The position numbers were made by a program, and so were the translations under genes. This document shows positions 21,762 through 29,595 of a DNA stretch of 62,763 nt, piece by piece. Source of the stretch: a virus; the IMG/VR virus record IMGVR_UViG_3300044641_003586, positions 1 to 62,763 of that record. The stretch is one strand, 5' to 3'. The notes beneath the pieces were generated by a model that saw nothing but the letters and a program-made list of their open reading frames with translations, ran no database searches and had not been told where the DNA came from. Positions within the stretch are counted from its first letter, which is position 1. Every line of letters begins with the position of its first letter.

Positions 21762-22431
21762 CTTCGACAGTAATTTTTTTAATATCATGTTTATGAATTG
21801 AAATAGTATATCCGCAATGATTTCTCCATGAAATGGGAACTTTGTCCATTAAAACTATATATGGTTTTTTGATACTAGCTGCAAAATGCGATAAACCTGT
21901 ATCCACAGTGATAAATGATTTAGCGTGAAAAATCAAAGTAGCCAATTCATTTGGTGGCAAGACTTTACCAAGCATAGAAGTATCAGCATTTTTAATCTGA
22001 ACTTTGTTCCATTTTCCAACCTGTATTACCGGAGCGTCCAATCTATCAACAAGTGATGCCCAATTATCTTCACTCCAGTGTCTCTCTTTAGTAGATGCTT
22101 CAGCGCAAATAACATAATATGGCTCTTTATGTGAGGTTTGAATCGGGATATTCAAATCTGGTATTAAATCTGATATAGTCAGTTGATTTAATTCAGCTAC
22201 TTTAGTTACAAGATTTGAATTTCCATCGCAGATCAGTTTGTATTCAATATCCGCAGGTTCTGGCTTTGATACAATTTTGATTGTGTAAGGATACCACTTC
22301 AAGAAATCGCCAAAAACAGATTGAACAATAATCTCATCGTTATGGTGCTTTTTACAGATAGCTCTTAACGCTGGTTCTGAGCAAATAAAGTCACCTAAAA
22401 AACAATGCGTTTTTACTAAAACACGACTCAT
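21718..22431 (-). CDS. Family 9-like (heptosyltransferase-type, GT-B) glycosyltransferase, short form
   Basis: 237 residues, shorter than the usual 320-350 of ADP-heptose transferases. The N-terminal VKTHCFLGDFICSEPALRAI matches the family's GD-containing loop. The C-terminal half has VICAEASTKERHWSEDNWASLV and FITVDTGLSHFAASIKKP, the donor-binding D-[ST]-G-x-x-H signature. It is coupled to the Thr-rich protein gene by an ATGA overlap at 22428-22431. It probably transfers a sugar to a phage or host acceptor. The loss of part of the N-terminal domain may mean a simplified acceptor site. Confidence 0.8.
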   Translation of the reverse strand: MSRVLVKTHCFLGDFICSEPALRAICKKHHNDEIIVQSVFGDFLKWYPYTIKIVSKPEPADIEYKLICDGNSNLVTKVAELNQLTISDLIPDLNIPIQTSHKEPYYVICAEASTKERHWSEDNWASLVDRLDAPVIQVGKWNKVQIKNADTSMLGKVLPPNELATLIFHAKSFITVDTGLSHFAASIKKPYIVLMDKVPISWRNHCGYTISIHKHDIKKITVEDVLFATTQYIGKHD

Positions 22432-23891
22432 GGGCCAGCAGTTGTTGTTGTAGTGGGCGGCTGAGTAGTGGTTGTGGTCGTTGTCGTGGTTGTGCTAGTT
22501 GTCGTAGTTGTCGGGCAAGTTGCCACTGCTGCTACTCCACTTGTGTAAAGATAAGTGGTCATTCCGTAAATGAAGTAGCCGTTGAACAAGGTGCTCAATC
22601 CAGCATCAGTAAATCCTGTGTCAGTGTTATTAAACGTAGAGTTCGCTGTATAGATAGTTACAGGATTTCCATCACAGTCCACTCCATTGTAAGCATACCC
22701 CGGAGGCGCAGTGGTTGTAGTGCTTGTGGAAGTGGTTGTGCTACTGGTTGTAGTTGTGCTGGAGGTAGTTGTGCTAGAGGTAGTTGTAGTTGTTGTGGGG
22801 CAGAACTGACCTTTTTCAGTTTTGAATCCAGAAGCAAATTGAACCAACTGTCTTGGATTAGCACTATCGTAGAAAAGTCCAGTAACAAGACCAAATGGAT
22901 CACGCGCTTCACACTCAGCAGATGAGTGGTAGTATGTCCGACCAAAACTAGGCCAATCATGGTAGTATAGCGTTACCGATGTAGATCCAGAACTGCATCC
23001 AAGGTAATACGTTTCAGAACCACATGGGGGAGAAGTTGTTGTAGTCGAAGTCGTTGTGGTAGAAGTTGTTGATGTGGTTGTTGAGCAATAGTTACCCAAA
23101 TTGGTTTTTATACCGTTAACGATTTCAACTAGCTCTCTAGGATAGCTATTGGTGTAATATAAAGCAGTTGCAAGGTAAGTTGGATCTAAAGATGCACAGG
23201 CATCCATTGTCTCGTAGTATTCATTTTCAGTTCCATTGAAATGATAATAGAGATTGGTGACAGAAGCATTTTCCTCACATCCCAAACGGAATGATTCTGT
23301 ATTGCACGGAGGCGGTGTCGTAGTTGTAGTCGTTGAAGTTGTAGTTGTCGTGCTGAATGGCGGACACGTTGTGCCTTGATAATATTTTACACCATCCACA
23401 AAATTGTATTTAGCCCGTGGATTTTCATCGCTGTAATAAACACCATTTACTAGGCTAAATGAATTGGATATTTCACAATCCGTTAGTGATTCATAATAAA
23501 TATTATTATAAGCATTATCAGTATGAGTGTAGAGATAAACAGAAATATCTCCCGGATCGCAACCAACCCACCACAACTCTGTCGAACATGGCCCGATTGT
23601 TGGTGTTGTTGTAGTTAGCGTAGGTGGAGGTGGATCACCACCAAGAAATGCAACTTGTCCAGTTATGATTCCATTTTTTGTTTGAAGCTGAAGAAAAGAT
23701 CCTGGTCCAAATGGAATTTGATTGTTACTAAAATCATCCACCTGAACATTGGATTTTGGTAATGTGCTAATAACCAAGGAGTTATCACTTCTTGGAATGT
23801 TGACTTCAATTCCAGACATTCCCCAAGTCCAGCTCCTATTATTAAATGGACTGCTGGTAGGATCAAAGTCGCCTTGAATGCCTTGTATCAT
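22428..23891 (-). CDS. Mucin-like surface protein: four small modules joined by poly-Thr linkers
   Basis: 487 residues. After an N-terminal head (1-90), compact modules at about 101-176, 196-269, 289-364 and 397-459 are separated by nearly pure Thr/Ser stretches at about 179-195, 270-288, 365-396 and 460-485. The first three modules are homologous: an early Cys (PC or CN/CG), LGC or VGC, YYH/YTH, a middle Cys (DCE/ACA/ECE), a YY or FY near NPR/YPR, NG or SG, then a terminal C. Threonine tracts this dense resemble O-glycosylated mucin linkers. Three sugar-transfer genes follow immediately, the first coupled by ATGA. I infer a virion appendage or receptor-binding protein whose linkers are glycosylated. 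Confidence 0.72.
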   Translation of the reverse strand: MIQGIQGDFDPTSSPFNNRSWTWGMSGIEVNIPRSDNSLVISTLPKSNVQVDDFSNNQIPFGPGSFLQLQTKNGIITGQVAFLGGDPPPPTLTTTTPTIGPCSTELWWVGCDPGDISVYLYTHTDNAYNNIYYESLTDCEISNSFSLVNGVYYSDENPRAKYNFVDGVKYYQGTTCPPFSTTTTTSTTTTTTPPPCNTESFRLGCEENASVTNLYYHFNGTENEYYETMDACASLDPTYLATALYYTNSYPRELVEIVNGIKTNLGNYCSTTTSTTSTTTTSTTTTSPPCGSETYYLGCSSGSTSVTLYYHDWPSFGRTYYHSSAECEARDPFGLVTGLFYDSANPRQLVQFASGFKTEKGQFCPTTTTTTSSTTTSSTTTTSSTTTSTSTTTTAPPGYAYNGVDCDGNPVTIYTANSTFNNTDTGFTDAGLSTLFNGYFIYGMTTYLYTSGVAAVATCPTTTTTSTTTTTTTTTTQPPTTTTTAGP

Positions 23892-24733
23892 TGTATGACT
23901 TCCTCTGGAGGACTTGGCGGATAGATTGTTACACGCTCACGCAGCCAAAGACCATTAGTGGGTTGTTGTCTATCTTCAATGATGAAAGGTGCCCAATCAA
24001 GGAAATTAGTAGCTGGAAAAATCTGTCTGTTCACATTTCTTCCCATTGGAGCTGGAGCAACGCCGACTCCATAAATAATGGATTCAGCATTAAGTCTTGG
24101 GAAAACAACCGTTGGGTGAAGGCATCTTTGAAAGCTAATATTCAATCCAACATAAAATCCATCAATATCCGTTGGAACAGGTTGGGCATGAATCAAATCA
24201 TTCTCAGGCCATGCCACATCACTTAACAACTGCTCCACCTTAATAATGGAATTATGACTTACTGCTGGACGATAACGATAACGAGGCAGCAATCTATTGG
24301 TGGTTTCTGTTTTTGAGCCAATATTGATAACTTGAGGAAAGCCAATTACATTTGATACGAAAAGATCTTCCAAAACAGCAGGCCAAGTGTATTGGCGTGT
24401 GTCATACCAATAATTGAATGGTTTATTGCGTTCTGTCACTGTTTTGGGTTTGCCAAAATACAAAGTCACATGGTCAGCGTCACCTTTTTCACTCCGAAGG
24501 TAAACATAGTCACCATATCCGGGAAACTTACTCAAGAACTCACGGCCAACAGTCCATCCGCATTGGCGAAAAGTTGTTGGTTGCTTGCCATCAATCTTTG
24601 CGGATTGAGCGGATAAGAGTGTTGAACCATCTGGAAATACAAGTCCTGGACCTACTCTGTCCTGTGGAATGCGGACACTGAACATGAACTCCTCTTGATG
24701 AGGGGTCGTTAGGACTTGGAAATCGCTAGGCAT
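23888..24733 (-). CDS. Hypothetical tail or appendage protein
   Basis: 281 residues, no recognised domain. It is rich in aromatic and beta-prone residues (RYRYRPAVSH, YVYLRSEKGDADHVTLYFGKP) without transmembrane helices or a signal peptide. Both ends overlap neighbours (ATGA at 23888-23891 and one base at 24733), which places it in one translational unit with the mucin-like protein and the glycine-rich protein upstream. A structural tail or fibre-base role is likely from context. Confidence 0.65.
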   Translation of the reverse strand: MPSDFQVLTTPHQEEFMFSVRIPQDRVGPGLVFPDGSTLLSAQSAKIDGKQPTTFRQCGWTVGREFLSKFPGYGDYVYLRSEKGDADHVTLYFGKPKTVTERNKPFNYWYDTRQYTWPAVLEDLFVSNVIGFPQVINIGSKTETTNRLLPRYRYRPAVSHNSIIKVEQLLSDVAWPENDLIHAQPVPTDIDGFYVGLNISFQRCLHPTVVFPRLNAESIIYGVGVAPAPMGRNVNRQIFPATNFLDWAPFIIEDRQQPTNGLWLRERVTIYPPSPPEEVIQ

Positions 24734-25467
24734 TACTCGGTTTCAGGAGGTGAATTGGAGATTTGATCGCCATCTGCCCAAACAGCATACAGATATACTG
24801 GCGTAGTATTATTAGCTTGTTTAAAACGCCAATGAGTCTTTTTCAACAAGGTTTGACGCAATGGTATATGCGCTGCCTCATCACTCAAGGTATTAACCGT
24901 GGGCGTCAGTGTAAATCCACTGGTTGTTATAGTGGTCGATAGTCCAGAAGAAGGCGCACTACCCCCCATGCTTGGACCCTGTTCGCTTCTAGCAGAAGAC
25001 CCACCTCCATAGGCGAGAACAACTCCATTACCTCCAAATGGATTCGATGTGCTACTTTGGGCTGATCCGCCAAACTGTCCTTGCATATTAGAGTTAAACT
25101 GATCGCGGAACTCTGAACTCCATACAGATAATTCAGGCCGGGAATGAATCAAAACTCCAGCAGTAATATTAGACCCTAGATTGCCTGCTGATCCACCTGC
25201 GGATGCTGCAAGTTGGAAATCATTGCCGTTTTTGTTGACCACATAATATGTAGTATTAACCGCCAATGCAGAACCACCTGTTAGTGAGGTGAAATAAACT
25301 GGATCATTATTAGCAAGTTCATTGCCAACGATTGTCACCACATCAGTAGTATTATCACCTGTTACGCTAGGGTAAACGGTTTGCGCTCCCGTTAAGGTGA
25401 TTTCGTCGATTTTGGCAAATTTTTGCCAACGTCGATCTTTCCTGTATAAATATAGGTCTGAGGCCAT
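24733..25467 (-). CDS. Tail-appendage protein with fibre-type beta repeat
   Basis: 244 residues from MASDLYLYRKD (25467); the frame extends to 25503 but the inner start gives a cleaner leader. Residues about 50-95 (ANNDPVYFTSLTGGSALA, NTTYYVVN, NDFQLAASAGGSA) match a beta repeat common in phage tail fibres and surface proteins. A Gly/Ser-rich middle and a beta-rich C-terminus follow. It is the first gene of the leftward block that includes the mucin-like protein, so it probably belongs to the same virion appendage. Confidence 0.68.
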   Translation of the reverse strand: MASDLYLYRKDRRWQKFAKIDEITLTGAQTVYPSVTGDNTTDVVTIVGNELANNDPVYFTSLTGGSALAVNTTYYVVNKNGNDFQLAASAGGSAGNLGSNITAGVLIHSRPELSVWSSEFRDQFNSNMQGQFGGSAQSSTSNPFGGNGVVLAYGGGSSARSEQGPSMGGSAPSSGLSTTITTSGFTLTPTVNTLSDEAAHIPLRQTLLKKTHWRFKQANNTTPVYLYAVWADGDQISNSPPETE

Positions 25468-25486
25468 GATTTTGCATTTTAACCGC

Positions 25487-25515
25487 TTGACAGGGGAAGG
25501 CAAGCGGGATTAAAT
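25487..25515 (+). promoter_or_regulatory. Sigma-70-like promoter for a small RNA
   Basis: TTGACA (25487-25492), a 17-bp spacer and TTAAAT (25510-25515, four of six to consensus) face right, away from the leftward gene that starts at 25467. No protein gene starts within 400 bases downstream, but a structured RNA and a strong terminator do. Confidence 0.6.
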
Positions 25516-25521
25516 GAACCC

Positions 25522-25610
25522 ACAAATAGGTTTGCTCGGACTAGGAGCGATCCGACCCACAGCAAACCGCTCTGAGGCCGTCTTCTAGTCCAAGACGGCC
25601 TCTTTGTTTG
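25522..25610 (+). ncRNA. Candidate small structured RNA with loop-loop complementarity
   Basis: Expected transcript of about 90 nt from the promoter at 25487. GGTTTGCT (25529-25536) pairs perfectly with AGCAAACC (25561-25568), enclosing a CGGA/TCCG mini-stem. The second hairpin is the terminator. Its whole 7-nt loop, CTAGTCC (25585-25591), is perfectly complementary to GGACTAG (25538-25544) in the first hairpin. GAGCG (25545-25549) can also pair with CGCTC (25568-25572). This suggests a kissing-loop or switching fold. I recognise no known family. A regulatory RNA acting on host or phage mRNA is possible; a non-functional leader is the alternative. Confidence 0.55.
25574..25610 (+). terminator. 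Strong intrinsic terminator
   Basis: A perfect 11-bp stem, GAGGCCGTCTT with AAGACGGCCTC, and a 7-nt loop (25574-25602) are followed by the T-rich TTTGTTTG. It ends the candidate small RNA. Confidence 0.8.
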
Positions 25611-25944
25611 CCGTTCTAGAGTCAACACTCGCACCTGAAAAGGCGGTCACTTGGCAAAGGTAAAATCAACGGGTGTCGGTGTTAGTCCAGCCGACGTAAA
25701 TCGACCTTGGTAATTCTTGGTCATGTGCTCGCCGGTAGCAAAACTATCGGGGCAACGCCTGTCCATTCAACCGTGCTTATAATGCTGAGCTACCGTCACG
25801 GGGATAGGTCTGGGTCAAACCAGTATGTTCTCGGCCTGCCTCACCGCTGAAAAGCAAGGTAATCGAAACATCGTAGTCTCCCCTTTTGGGGACTACTATG
25901 CCCCGACACAACCCCACACAACTGAAAGCAAGGTAAGTTACAAC
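25611..25944 (+). promoter_or_regulatory. Long untranslated leader before the small rightward operon
   Basis: No convincing gene. A perfect TATAAT (25778-25783) in the context TGCTTATAAT could be the promoter of the genes starting at 25945, although no good -35 is visible. Hairpins: CCGGTAG/CTATCGG (25732-25750), CTGG/CCAG just after 25810, and GTAGT...GGGGACTAC (25873-25896). GAAAGCAAGGTAA-type sequence occurs twice (near 25848 and 25923), the second time just before the start at 25945. An ORF running from 25825 through this region is less likely than the inner start. Confidence 0.4.
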
Positions 25945-26178
25945 ATGACAACTAATTCAGACTACTACACACCAAAAATAGCAAGAGAACTTCACATTGA
26001 CCTCAATATGACCAACGAAATCACCGAACTAAAACGCAAACTAGCCGAGCAAGACGAGATCATCCGAGAACTCAACGAGCGAGCTTCTAGCCATCTCATT
26101 ACCATGCTGAACACCGTTCAGAAGTTGAAGCTGGAAAACGATATGATGAACGCCAAACTGCGCCAGAAAAACCAATGA
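25945..26178 (+). CDS. Small coiled-coil protein
   Basis: 77 residues from MTTNSDYYTPK, chosen because AAGG lies upstream and the longer frame from 25825 runs through hairpins. A heptad-like helix (ITELKRKLAEQDEIIRELNE, then LKLENDMMNAKLRQ) fills most of it. The gene is coupled by ATGA to the Xre-type regulator. The function is unknown; oligomerisation with or modulation of the regulator is possible. Confidence 0.65.
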   Translation: MTTNSDYYTPKIARELHIDLNMTNEITELKRKLAEQDEIIRELNERASSHLITMLNTVQKLKLENDMMNAKLRQKNQ

Positions 26179-26435
26179 ATTTATACAGAAGAACCCAGCA
26201 GCTCCAAGGGGCAGGGAGGTCAATGCAAAAGGCTGAGAAGGCTATGCGCGAAATCTGCAAGGCTATTGGCAAAGAACTGCGTCAAATGCGGGAAGATCGC
26301 CATATCAAACAGGTTACGCTGGCAAAGCAGTTAGGCATAAGTCCCTCCCATCTGTTTGAGATTGAAGATGGGTCTGTGATGCTGGATGAAAAAAGGTTGA
26401 AGCAGATTTATGGGCAGATCAAAGGTGATACATGA
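26175..26435 (+). CDS. Xre/Cro-type helix-turn-helix regulator
   Basis: 86 residues. RHIKQVTLAKQLGISPSHLF is a classic helix-turn-helix, followed by EIEDGSVMLDEKRLKQI, as in Xre-family repressors. It starts inside the previous stop (ATGA) and ends in ATGA with the next gene. It is the only Xre-like regulator in the window and sits beside the switch-like region 25487-25944, so it may control that region or the leftward surface-protein genes. Target sites are not known. Confidence 0.82.
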   Translation: MNLYRRTQQLQGAGRSMQKAEKAMREICKAIGKELRQMREDRHIKQVTLAKQLGISPSHLFEIEDGSVMLDEKRLKQIYGQIKGDT

Positions 26436-26662
26436 ACCTTTGCCCAAGATGCTATGCCAACGGACGATCTTTGTGGCCTACTTCATGTCTGTGCGTAGAT
26501 GGCGGTGCTCTTAAGCCTTCCGAGTTTCACGCATGGAACGCCACCCGTAGAATACCCTACAATCTCCCAAAGCAGGAAAAACCCGTTTTTAAACCAATCG
26601 TAAAACGAACCAAACTTGTATTCGGTCAAAATATGAAAAGACCTCAACGGGCAAAAAGCTGA
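26432..26662 (+). CDS. Small cysteine-containing protein
   Basis: 76 residues. The start NLCPRCYANGRSLWPTSCLC has a CPRC...CLC cluster that may bind zinc; the rest is basic (KPIVKRTKLVFGQNMKRPQRAKS). It is coupled by ATGA to the Xre gene. Its last 19 bases overlap the end of the converging leftward gene. A nucleic-acid-binding accessory protein is plausible; no family is recognised. Confidence 0.6.
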   Translation: MNLCPRCYANGRSLWPTSCLCVDGGALKPSEFHAWNATRRIPYNLPKQEKPVFKPIVKRTKLVFGQNMKRPQRAKS

Positions 26663-26847
26663 TTCCAATTTGCTAACATTGGATTAAGACGCTCGCCTGA
26701 ATCCTGATGCAATCGGCATTTGCAGTTGTTTTCTAGTGAGCATTCAATCCAAACAACTCCCGGTTCACAATGCAGTTTGGGATGCTGCTTGTGGCGGCAA
26801 ACGGCTTTGGCTTCAAAAGCGTTTTTGATTTTCTCGTAGTCAGTCAT
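26644..26847 (-). CDS. Small Cys/His-rich protein at the end of the lysis operon
   Basis: 67 residues, with four cysteines and several histidines (AVCRHKQHPKLHC, then IECSLENNCKCRLH) that could form one zinc site. It starts in an ATGA overlap with the endolysin gene, so it is co-translated. The function is not recognised. Confidence 0.6.
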   Translation of the reverse strand: MTDYEKIKNAFEAKAVCRHKQHPKLHCEPGVVWIECSLENNCKCRLHQDSGERLNPMLANWNQLFAR

Positions 26848-27338
26848 GCGTTAATGCGAATACGGCTGCGAATTCTAGACACATGCCGAGTTTTACGAAG
26901 AACAGCACCACCTTCGCGGGAGCCTGCTCCATCGGTATTCCCTTCAATGACACGGATATTCCTATTCTTGTCCGGTGCTGAGATGGCGATACCAATATGG
27001 CTGAACGTGAAAATCACAATGTCGCCAGCTTGAATATCGTTCTTATGAGGTTTGCGAGTATTCGTTGTGTTGTCTTGAGCCAATGACCAGTTCTCAAAGT
27101 CCCATGCGCCAGCAGTCCGAGGTCGCTTAAACGTCTTGGTTTCTTTGACGCCAGAAAGTGCCAAGGCTTCTCGGAAGCACCAACAAACAAATGCAGCGCA
27201 CCAAGGCCATCCGAGCTTGGGATTCAGCCAAGTTGCAGCTTTGTATTCGTCCACGCGAGGTCCACAGTTTGTTCCATTGACTTCAGTGACGCCAATTTCT
27301 TTGGTGGCTATCTGAACAATGGCTTCTGATAATTTCAT
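26844..27338 (-). CDS. CHAP-type endolysin
   Basis: 164 residues. The catalytic Cys lies in GWPWCAAFVCWCF near residue 46, and the partner His follows in AGDIVIFTFSHIGIAI near residue 113, the order of CHAP/NlpC-P60 amidase-peptidases that cut peptidoglycan stem peptides. There is no signal peptide or wall-binding domain, so a holin is needed for export. The gene lies downstream of small membrane-protein genes and spanins on the same strand, which supports a lysis role. Confidence 0.85.
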   Translation of the reverse strand: MKLSEAIVQIATKEIGVTEVNGTNCGPRVDEYKAATWLNPKLGWPWCAAFVCWCFREALALSGVKETKTFKRPRTAGAWDFENWSLAQDNTTNTRKPHKNDIQAGDIVIFTFSHIGIAISAPDKNRNIRVIEGNTDGAGSREGGAVLRKTRHVSRIRSRIRINA

Positions 27339-27436
27339 TTATTGGATGTGTAAATGATGATGACGCCCCAAACGAATAAGGCAATCGCGGTAAAGGTTAA
27401 GCCGAAAAGCTGTGCGAATGAAAACTCTTGAATCAT
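27335..27436 (-). CDS. 33-residue single-span membrane protein, holin-like
   Basis: From MIQEFSFAQLFGL (27436) the peptide is one hydrophobic helix (FGLTFTAIALFVWGVIIIYT) with a basic tail. The start overlaps the previous stop (ATGA) and the stop overlaps the endolysin start (ATGA). Size and position suit a pinholin-like or holin-accessory protein. Confidence 0.6.
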   Translation of the reverse strand: MIQEFSFAQLFGLTFTAIALFVWGVIIIYTSNK

Positions 27437-27690
27437 GGGAGGCTGTCTGGCTCGATCATACGAGCGTTGTTTTTGTGAAGGAACTTTGCCAGATCGGTGC
27501 TGAGTTTGTCCACAACATCTTCTGGCAAAGCCCACTCCCATTCATGGAGAAACTCATGGATGAGGATACGCAGGTGCGGTTGGCCTTTGAGCCTGGTATC
27601 AATCTCAATCTCACCGTTGCCGTGGGCTAGGCCAAGGGCGCGGTATCGCCCTAGCTTTCGCCTAGTCACGGTGATTGAGGTCGCTTTCAC
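27433..27690 (-). CDS. Small HExxH putative metalloprotease-like phage protein
   Basis: 85 residues. ILIHEFLHEWEWALPEDVV carries HEFLH with a downstream acidic pair, followed by KLSTDLAKFLHKN. Small phage proteins of this pattern are common, but I know of no proven substrate. It is coupled to both neighbours by ATGA overlaps in the lysis block. It could process a wall or virion protein, or be a fold without protease activity. Confidence 0.65.
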   Translation of the reverse strand: MKATSITVTRRKLGRYRALGLAHGNGEIEIDTRLKGQPHLRILIHEFLHEWEWALPEDVVDKLSTDLAKFLHKNNARMIEPDSLP

Positions 27691-28073
27691 AGCTTGGTTC
27701 GGACTTGCTTGACCATCAAAGTATTGGACCCGCGCACGTTTTTGGCGATCTGGTAATCCGTGTAGCGAGGATGACGCTTGATGGCTTTTTTGATTTTACT
27801 CTCAAGATCGTTGGCTTGAGGCTTTACCAATGGTCCATCGGATTCTTGCCTTTGCCGGTAGCATTTGACTCGAATCGTCATGCGCCGTTTGGCATCCCAA
27901 ACAGGAAACTCTTGGGCTTCAAAGACGCCTGATGCAAGTCCGCCACGCAAAAGATCGTGGACACGCTCTGGGGCGCATTGCAGTTCGATGGCTATTTTCT
28001 CTTTGGTGTCCCATCCAGCAGGGACGCGATATTTTTCAATGTTGATCTTATCAATGGCTTTTTGCCAGTTCAT
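27687..28073 (-). CDS. Putative DNA-binding protein with two helix-turn-helix segments
   Basis: 128 residues. The N-terminal WDTKEKIAIELQCAPERVHD followed by LLRGGLASGVFEAQEF looks like a winged helix. The C-terminal SKIKKAIKRHPRYTDYQIAK followed by NVRGSNTLMVKQVR looks like a second helix-turn-helix. It lies directly after the phosphoesterase gene, a pairing that recurs in phages. It probably binds DNA; its target is unknown. Confidence 0.65.
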   Translation of the reverse strand: MNWQKAIDKINIEKYRVPAGWDTKEKIAIELQCAPERVHDLLRGGLASGVFEAQEFPVWDAKRRMTIRVKCYRQRQESDGPLVKPQANDLESKIKKAIKRHPRYTDYQIAKNVRGSNTLMVKQVRTKL

Positions 28074-28093
28074 AGGTTTGTTTTGGCGGGTTT

Positions 28094-29089
28094 TCAGACG
28101 AAAATGGGGAACGTGACCGTTCTTCCATATCGTTTGTCAAAGATGAAGCCAGTCTGTGAAGGTGGCTCGTATGGGGCTTTAATGGCAATGGAGTAAGCAT
28201 TGTATCCAATAAGGCTATTGTTACAAATCCACTTGGGATTCTGCTGCGATTGATGCCAATGCCCGAAGATGTCGAGGTCTGCTGGAACGCCTTTGTTCCA
28301 CGCAGCGATAGCTTTTTCGACTGGAATGGTCAGACCACCGACACCACCTTGGTATTGCAAACCGTCTCCGTGGTGAATGCGGAGTGTCTTGCCGTAAAGG
28401 TCAAGAAGCAGATGGTAGCCGTCAGAGACATGCCAAGAGGCTTTGTCTCTCAGATGCTTTGCCATCGTCTTGTAGAGCATCCATTCGTAGCTGTTGGCCG
28501 CACCTGTGGCGTGTCGGGGTTTGCGCGTGTTGCGACCATGATTTCCGTAACAACATGGTATTACAATCTCACCAAAGTTCTTGGTAAGTAGATCAACTCC
28601 GCTTGCAATTTGGTCTTGAAGCCACAGAACCGTTTGTGTTGGCGATAGAGCGTTGTTCTCCATCAGTTCCTCATGGATGTAGCCCGTCATCAAGTCACCC
28701 CCTAAAACAAGCACTAAACGCTCAATTTTGGCCCCATGCCGCTGAATCTCAGCCATGCGGACGATAGACTGCCAAAAACGGTTAATGCGTTGCTCGGCAA
28801 TGTCGAGGTTGAACTCGTTGAGGCCGTTGATCGTCTTGCCTTCCACCGTTTCCTCCACATGCCAGTCAGAGGCTACGGCAACAAATGTGGCCTCGGCATC
28901 GGTTTCCTTGGCAACTTTGATTTTGGATGCCACTGGCTTTTCACCGGAAATGCCAAGGGCAATGTTGAGTTGCTGATCCTTTTCGGCAATGACGGCAAGG
29001 AGCTTCTTGCGCTCTACCTCATGGTCCGCCACCGTTTTCTTGTGACGAATCTCTTGGGTTTCGTGGACAGCGGCAGACCAGTTTTTCAT
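28094..29089 (-). CDS. Calcineurin-like metallophosphoesterase
   Basis: 331 residues. All the metal-binding blocks are present in order: SDWHVE (DxH) near residue 75, GGDLMTG near 130, CYGNHGR near 180, IHHGDGL near 245, and FGHWHQ (GHxH) near 283. An N-terminal coiled coil (about 10-45) precedes the domain. Such two-metal enzymes cut phosphoesters in nucleotides, nucleic acids or proteins. In phages they are often linked to DNA metabolism. Its place beside a double helix-turn-helix protein is compatible with nucleic acid as substrate. Confidence 0.88.
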   Translation of the reverse strand: MKNWSAAVHETQEIRHKKTVADHEVERKKLLAVIAEKDQQLNIALGISGEKPVASKIKVAKETDAEATFVAVASDWHVEETVEGKTINGLNEFNLDIAEQRINRFWQSIVRMAEIQRHGAKIERLVLVLGGDLMTGYIHEELMENNALSPTQTVLWLQDQIASGVDLLTKNFGEIVIPCCYGNHGRNTRKPRHATGAANSYEWMLYKTMAKHLRDKASWHVSDGYHLLLDLYGKTLRIHHGDGLQYQGGVGGLTIPVEKAIAAWNKGVPADLDIFGHWHQSQQNPKWICNNSLIGYNAYSIAIKAPYEPPSQTGFIFDKRYGRTVTFPIFV

Positions 29090-29108
29090 GGCTTAAATGG
29101 GGGGAGAT

Positions 29109-29234
29109 TTATTTCTTCATCCCCTTGGGAATCTTCCCAAATGGAATGCCAAGGAACGATAAAGTATTTTTACCTTGGGTTTTGACAGCTTTCTTGACAG
29201 TTTTCTTTGTAGAGGATGCTTTGTTGTGTTTCAT
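29109..29234 (-). CDS. 41-residue lysine-rich peptide
   Basis: Reads MKHNKASSTKKTVKKAVKTQ and ends FGKIPKGMKK, with 14 lysines. It fills the gap between the spanin genes and the phosphoesterase gene. There is no known family. Another short peptide beginning MKHN is encoded at 43900-44013. It could bind nucleic acid or be packaged. Confidence 0.5.
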   Translation of the reverse strand: MKHNKASSTKKTVKKAVKTQGKNTLSFLGIPFGKIPKGMKK

Positions 29235-29243
29235 GGTAGTATT

Positions 29244-29468
29244 TTAAGGTCTAAGTGCTTCTTGGACTCGTTTCAAGTAAAGATCGGCTGAATACCAGCG
29301 TTCGTCAACTTGGGCGCGATAAAGTCCTTGTTTCGTCTGGATCTTCGTTCCCGCCAAGATTTCGAGTGTGTCCGGCGAGTAAAGCTGCATGGAGTCTTCG
29401 ACGGTAGGTGAGCGCTGAGCGCAAGCGGTCAGCAGAAGCCCTGTCAGTAGGATTACCCGTTTTTTCAT
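29244..29468 (-). CDS. Outer-membrane lipoprotein spanin (Rz1-like)
   Basis: 74 residues. MKKRVILLTGLLLTACAQ is a lipoprotein signal with the lipobox LTAC; the mature protein is about 57 residues. Most of the gene lies in another frame inside and beyond the inner-membrane partner gene, the Rz/Rz1-type layout. Known role: outer-membrane half of the spanin bridge that fuses inner and outer membranes in the last step of lysis. This implies a Gram-negative (diderm) host. Confidence 0.75.
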   Translation of the reverse strand: MKKRVILLTGLLLTACAQRSPTVEDSMQLYSPDTLEILAGTKIQTKQGLYRAQVDERWYSADLYLKRVQEALRP

Positions 29469-29595
29469 ACCGAATGATCTTCTCTGTGAGCTGTTCACAT
29501 TCATCTGTGATCTTCCAGGCCAACCATAATGGAAACGCTTTAGCAGAGGCGGCAAAGCCTTCTAAAACAGCCGTTATAGCGGCAAAGAGTATCAT
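29305..29595 (-). CDS. Inner-membrane spanin-like protein (Rz-like)
   Basis: 96 residues. It has an N-terminal hydrophobic segment (MILFAAITAVLEGFAASAKA) and then a charged helix (CEQLTEKIIRYEKTGNPTDR, ASADRLRSALTYRRRLHAAL). It starts in an ATGA overlap with the holin-like gene and carries the lipoprotein gene nested in a second frame. Expected role: periplasmic helix anchored in the inner membrane that contacts the Rz1-like lipoprotein. Confidence 0.68.
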   Translation of the reverse strand: MILFAAITAVLEGFAASAKAFPLWLAWKITDECEQLTEKIIRYEKTGNPTDRASADRLRSALTYRRRLHAALLAGHTRNLGGNEDPDETRTLSRPS

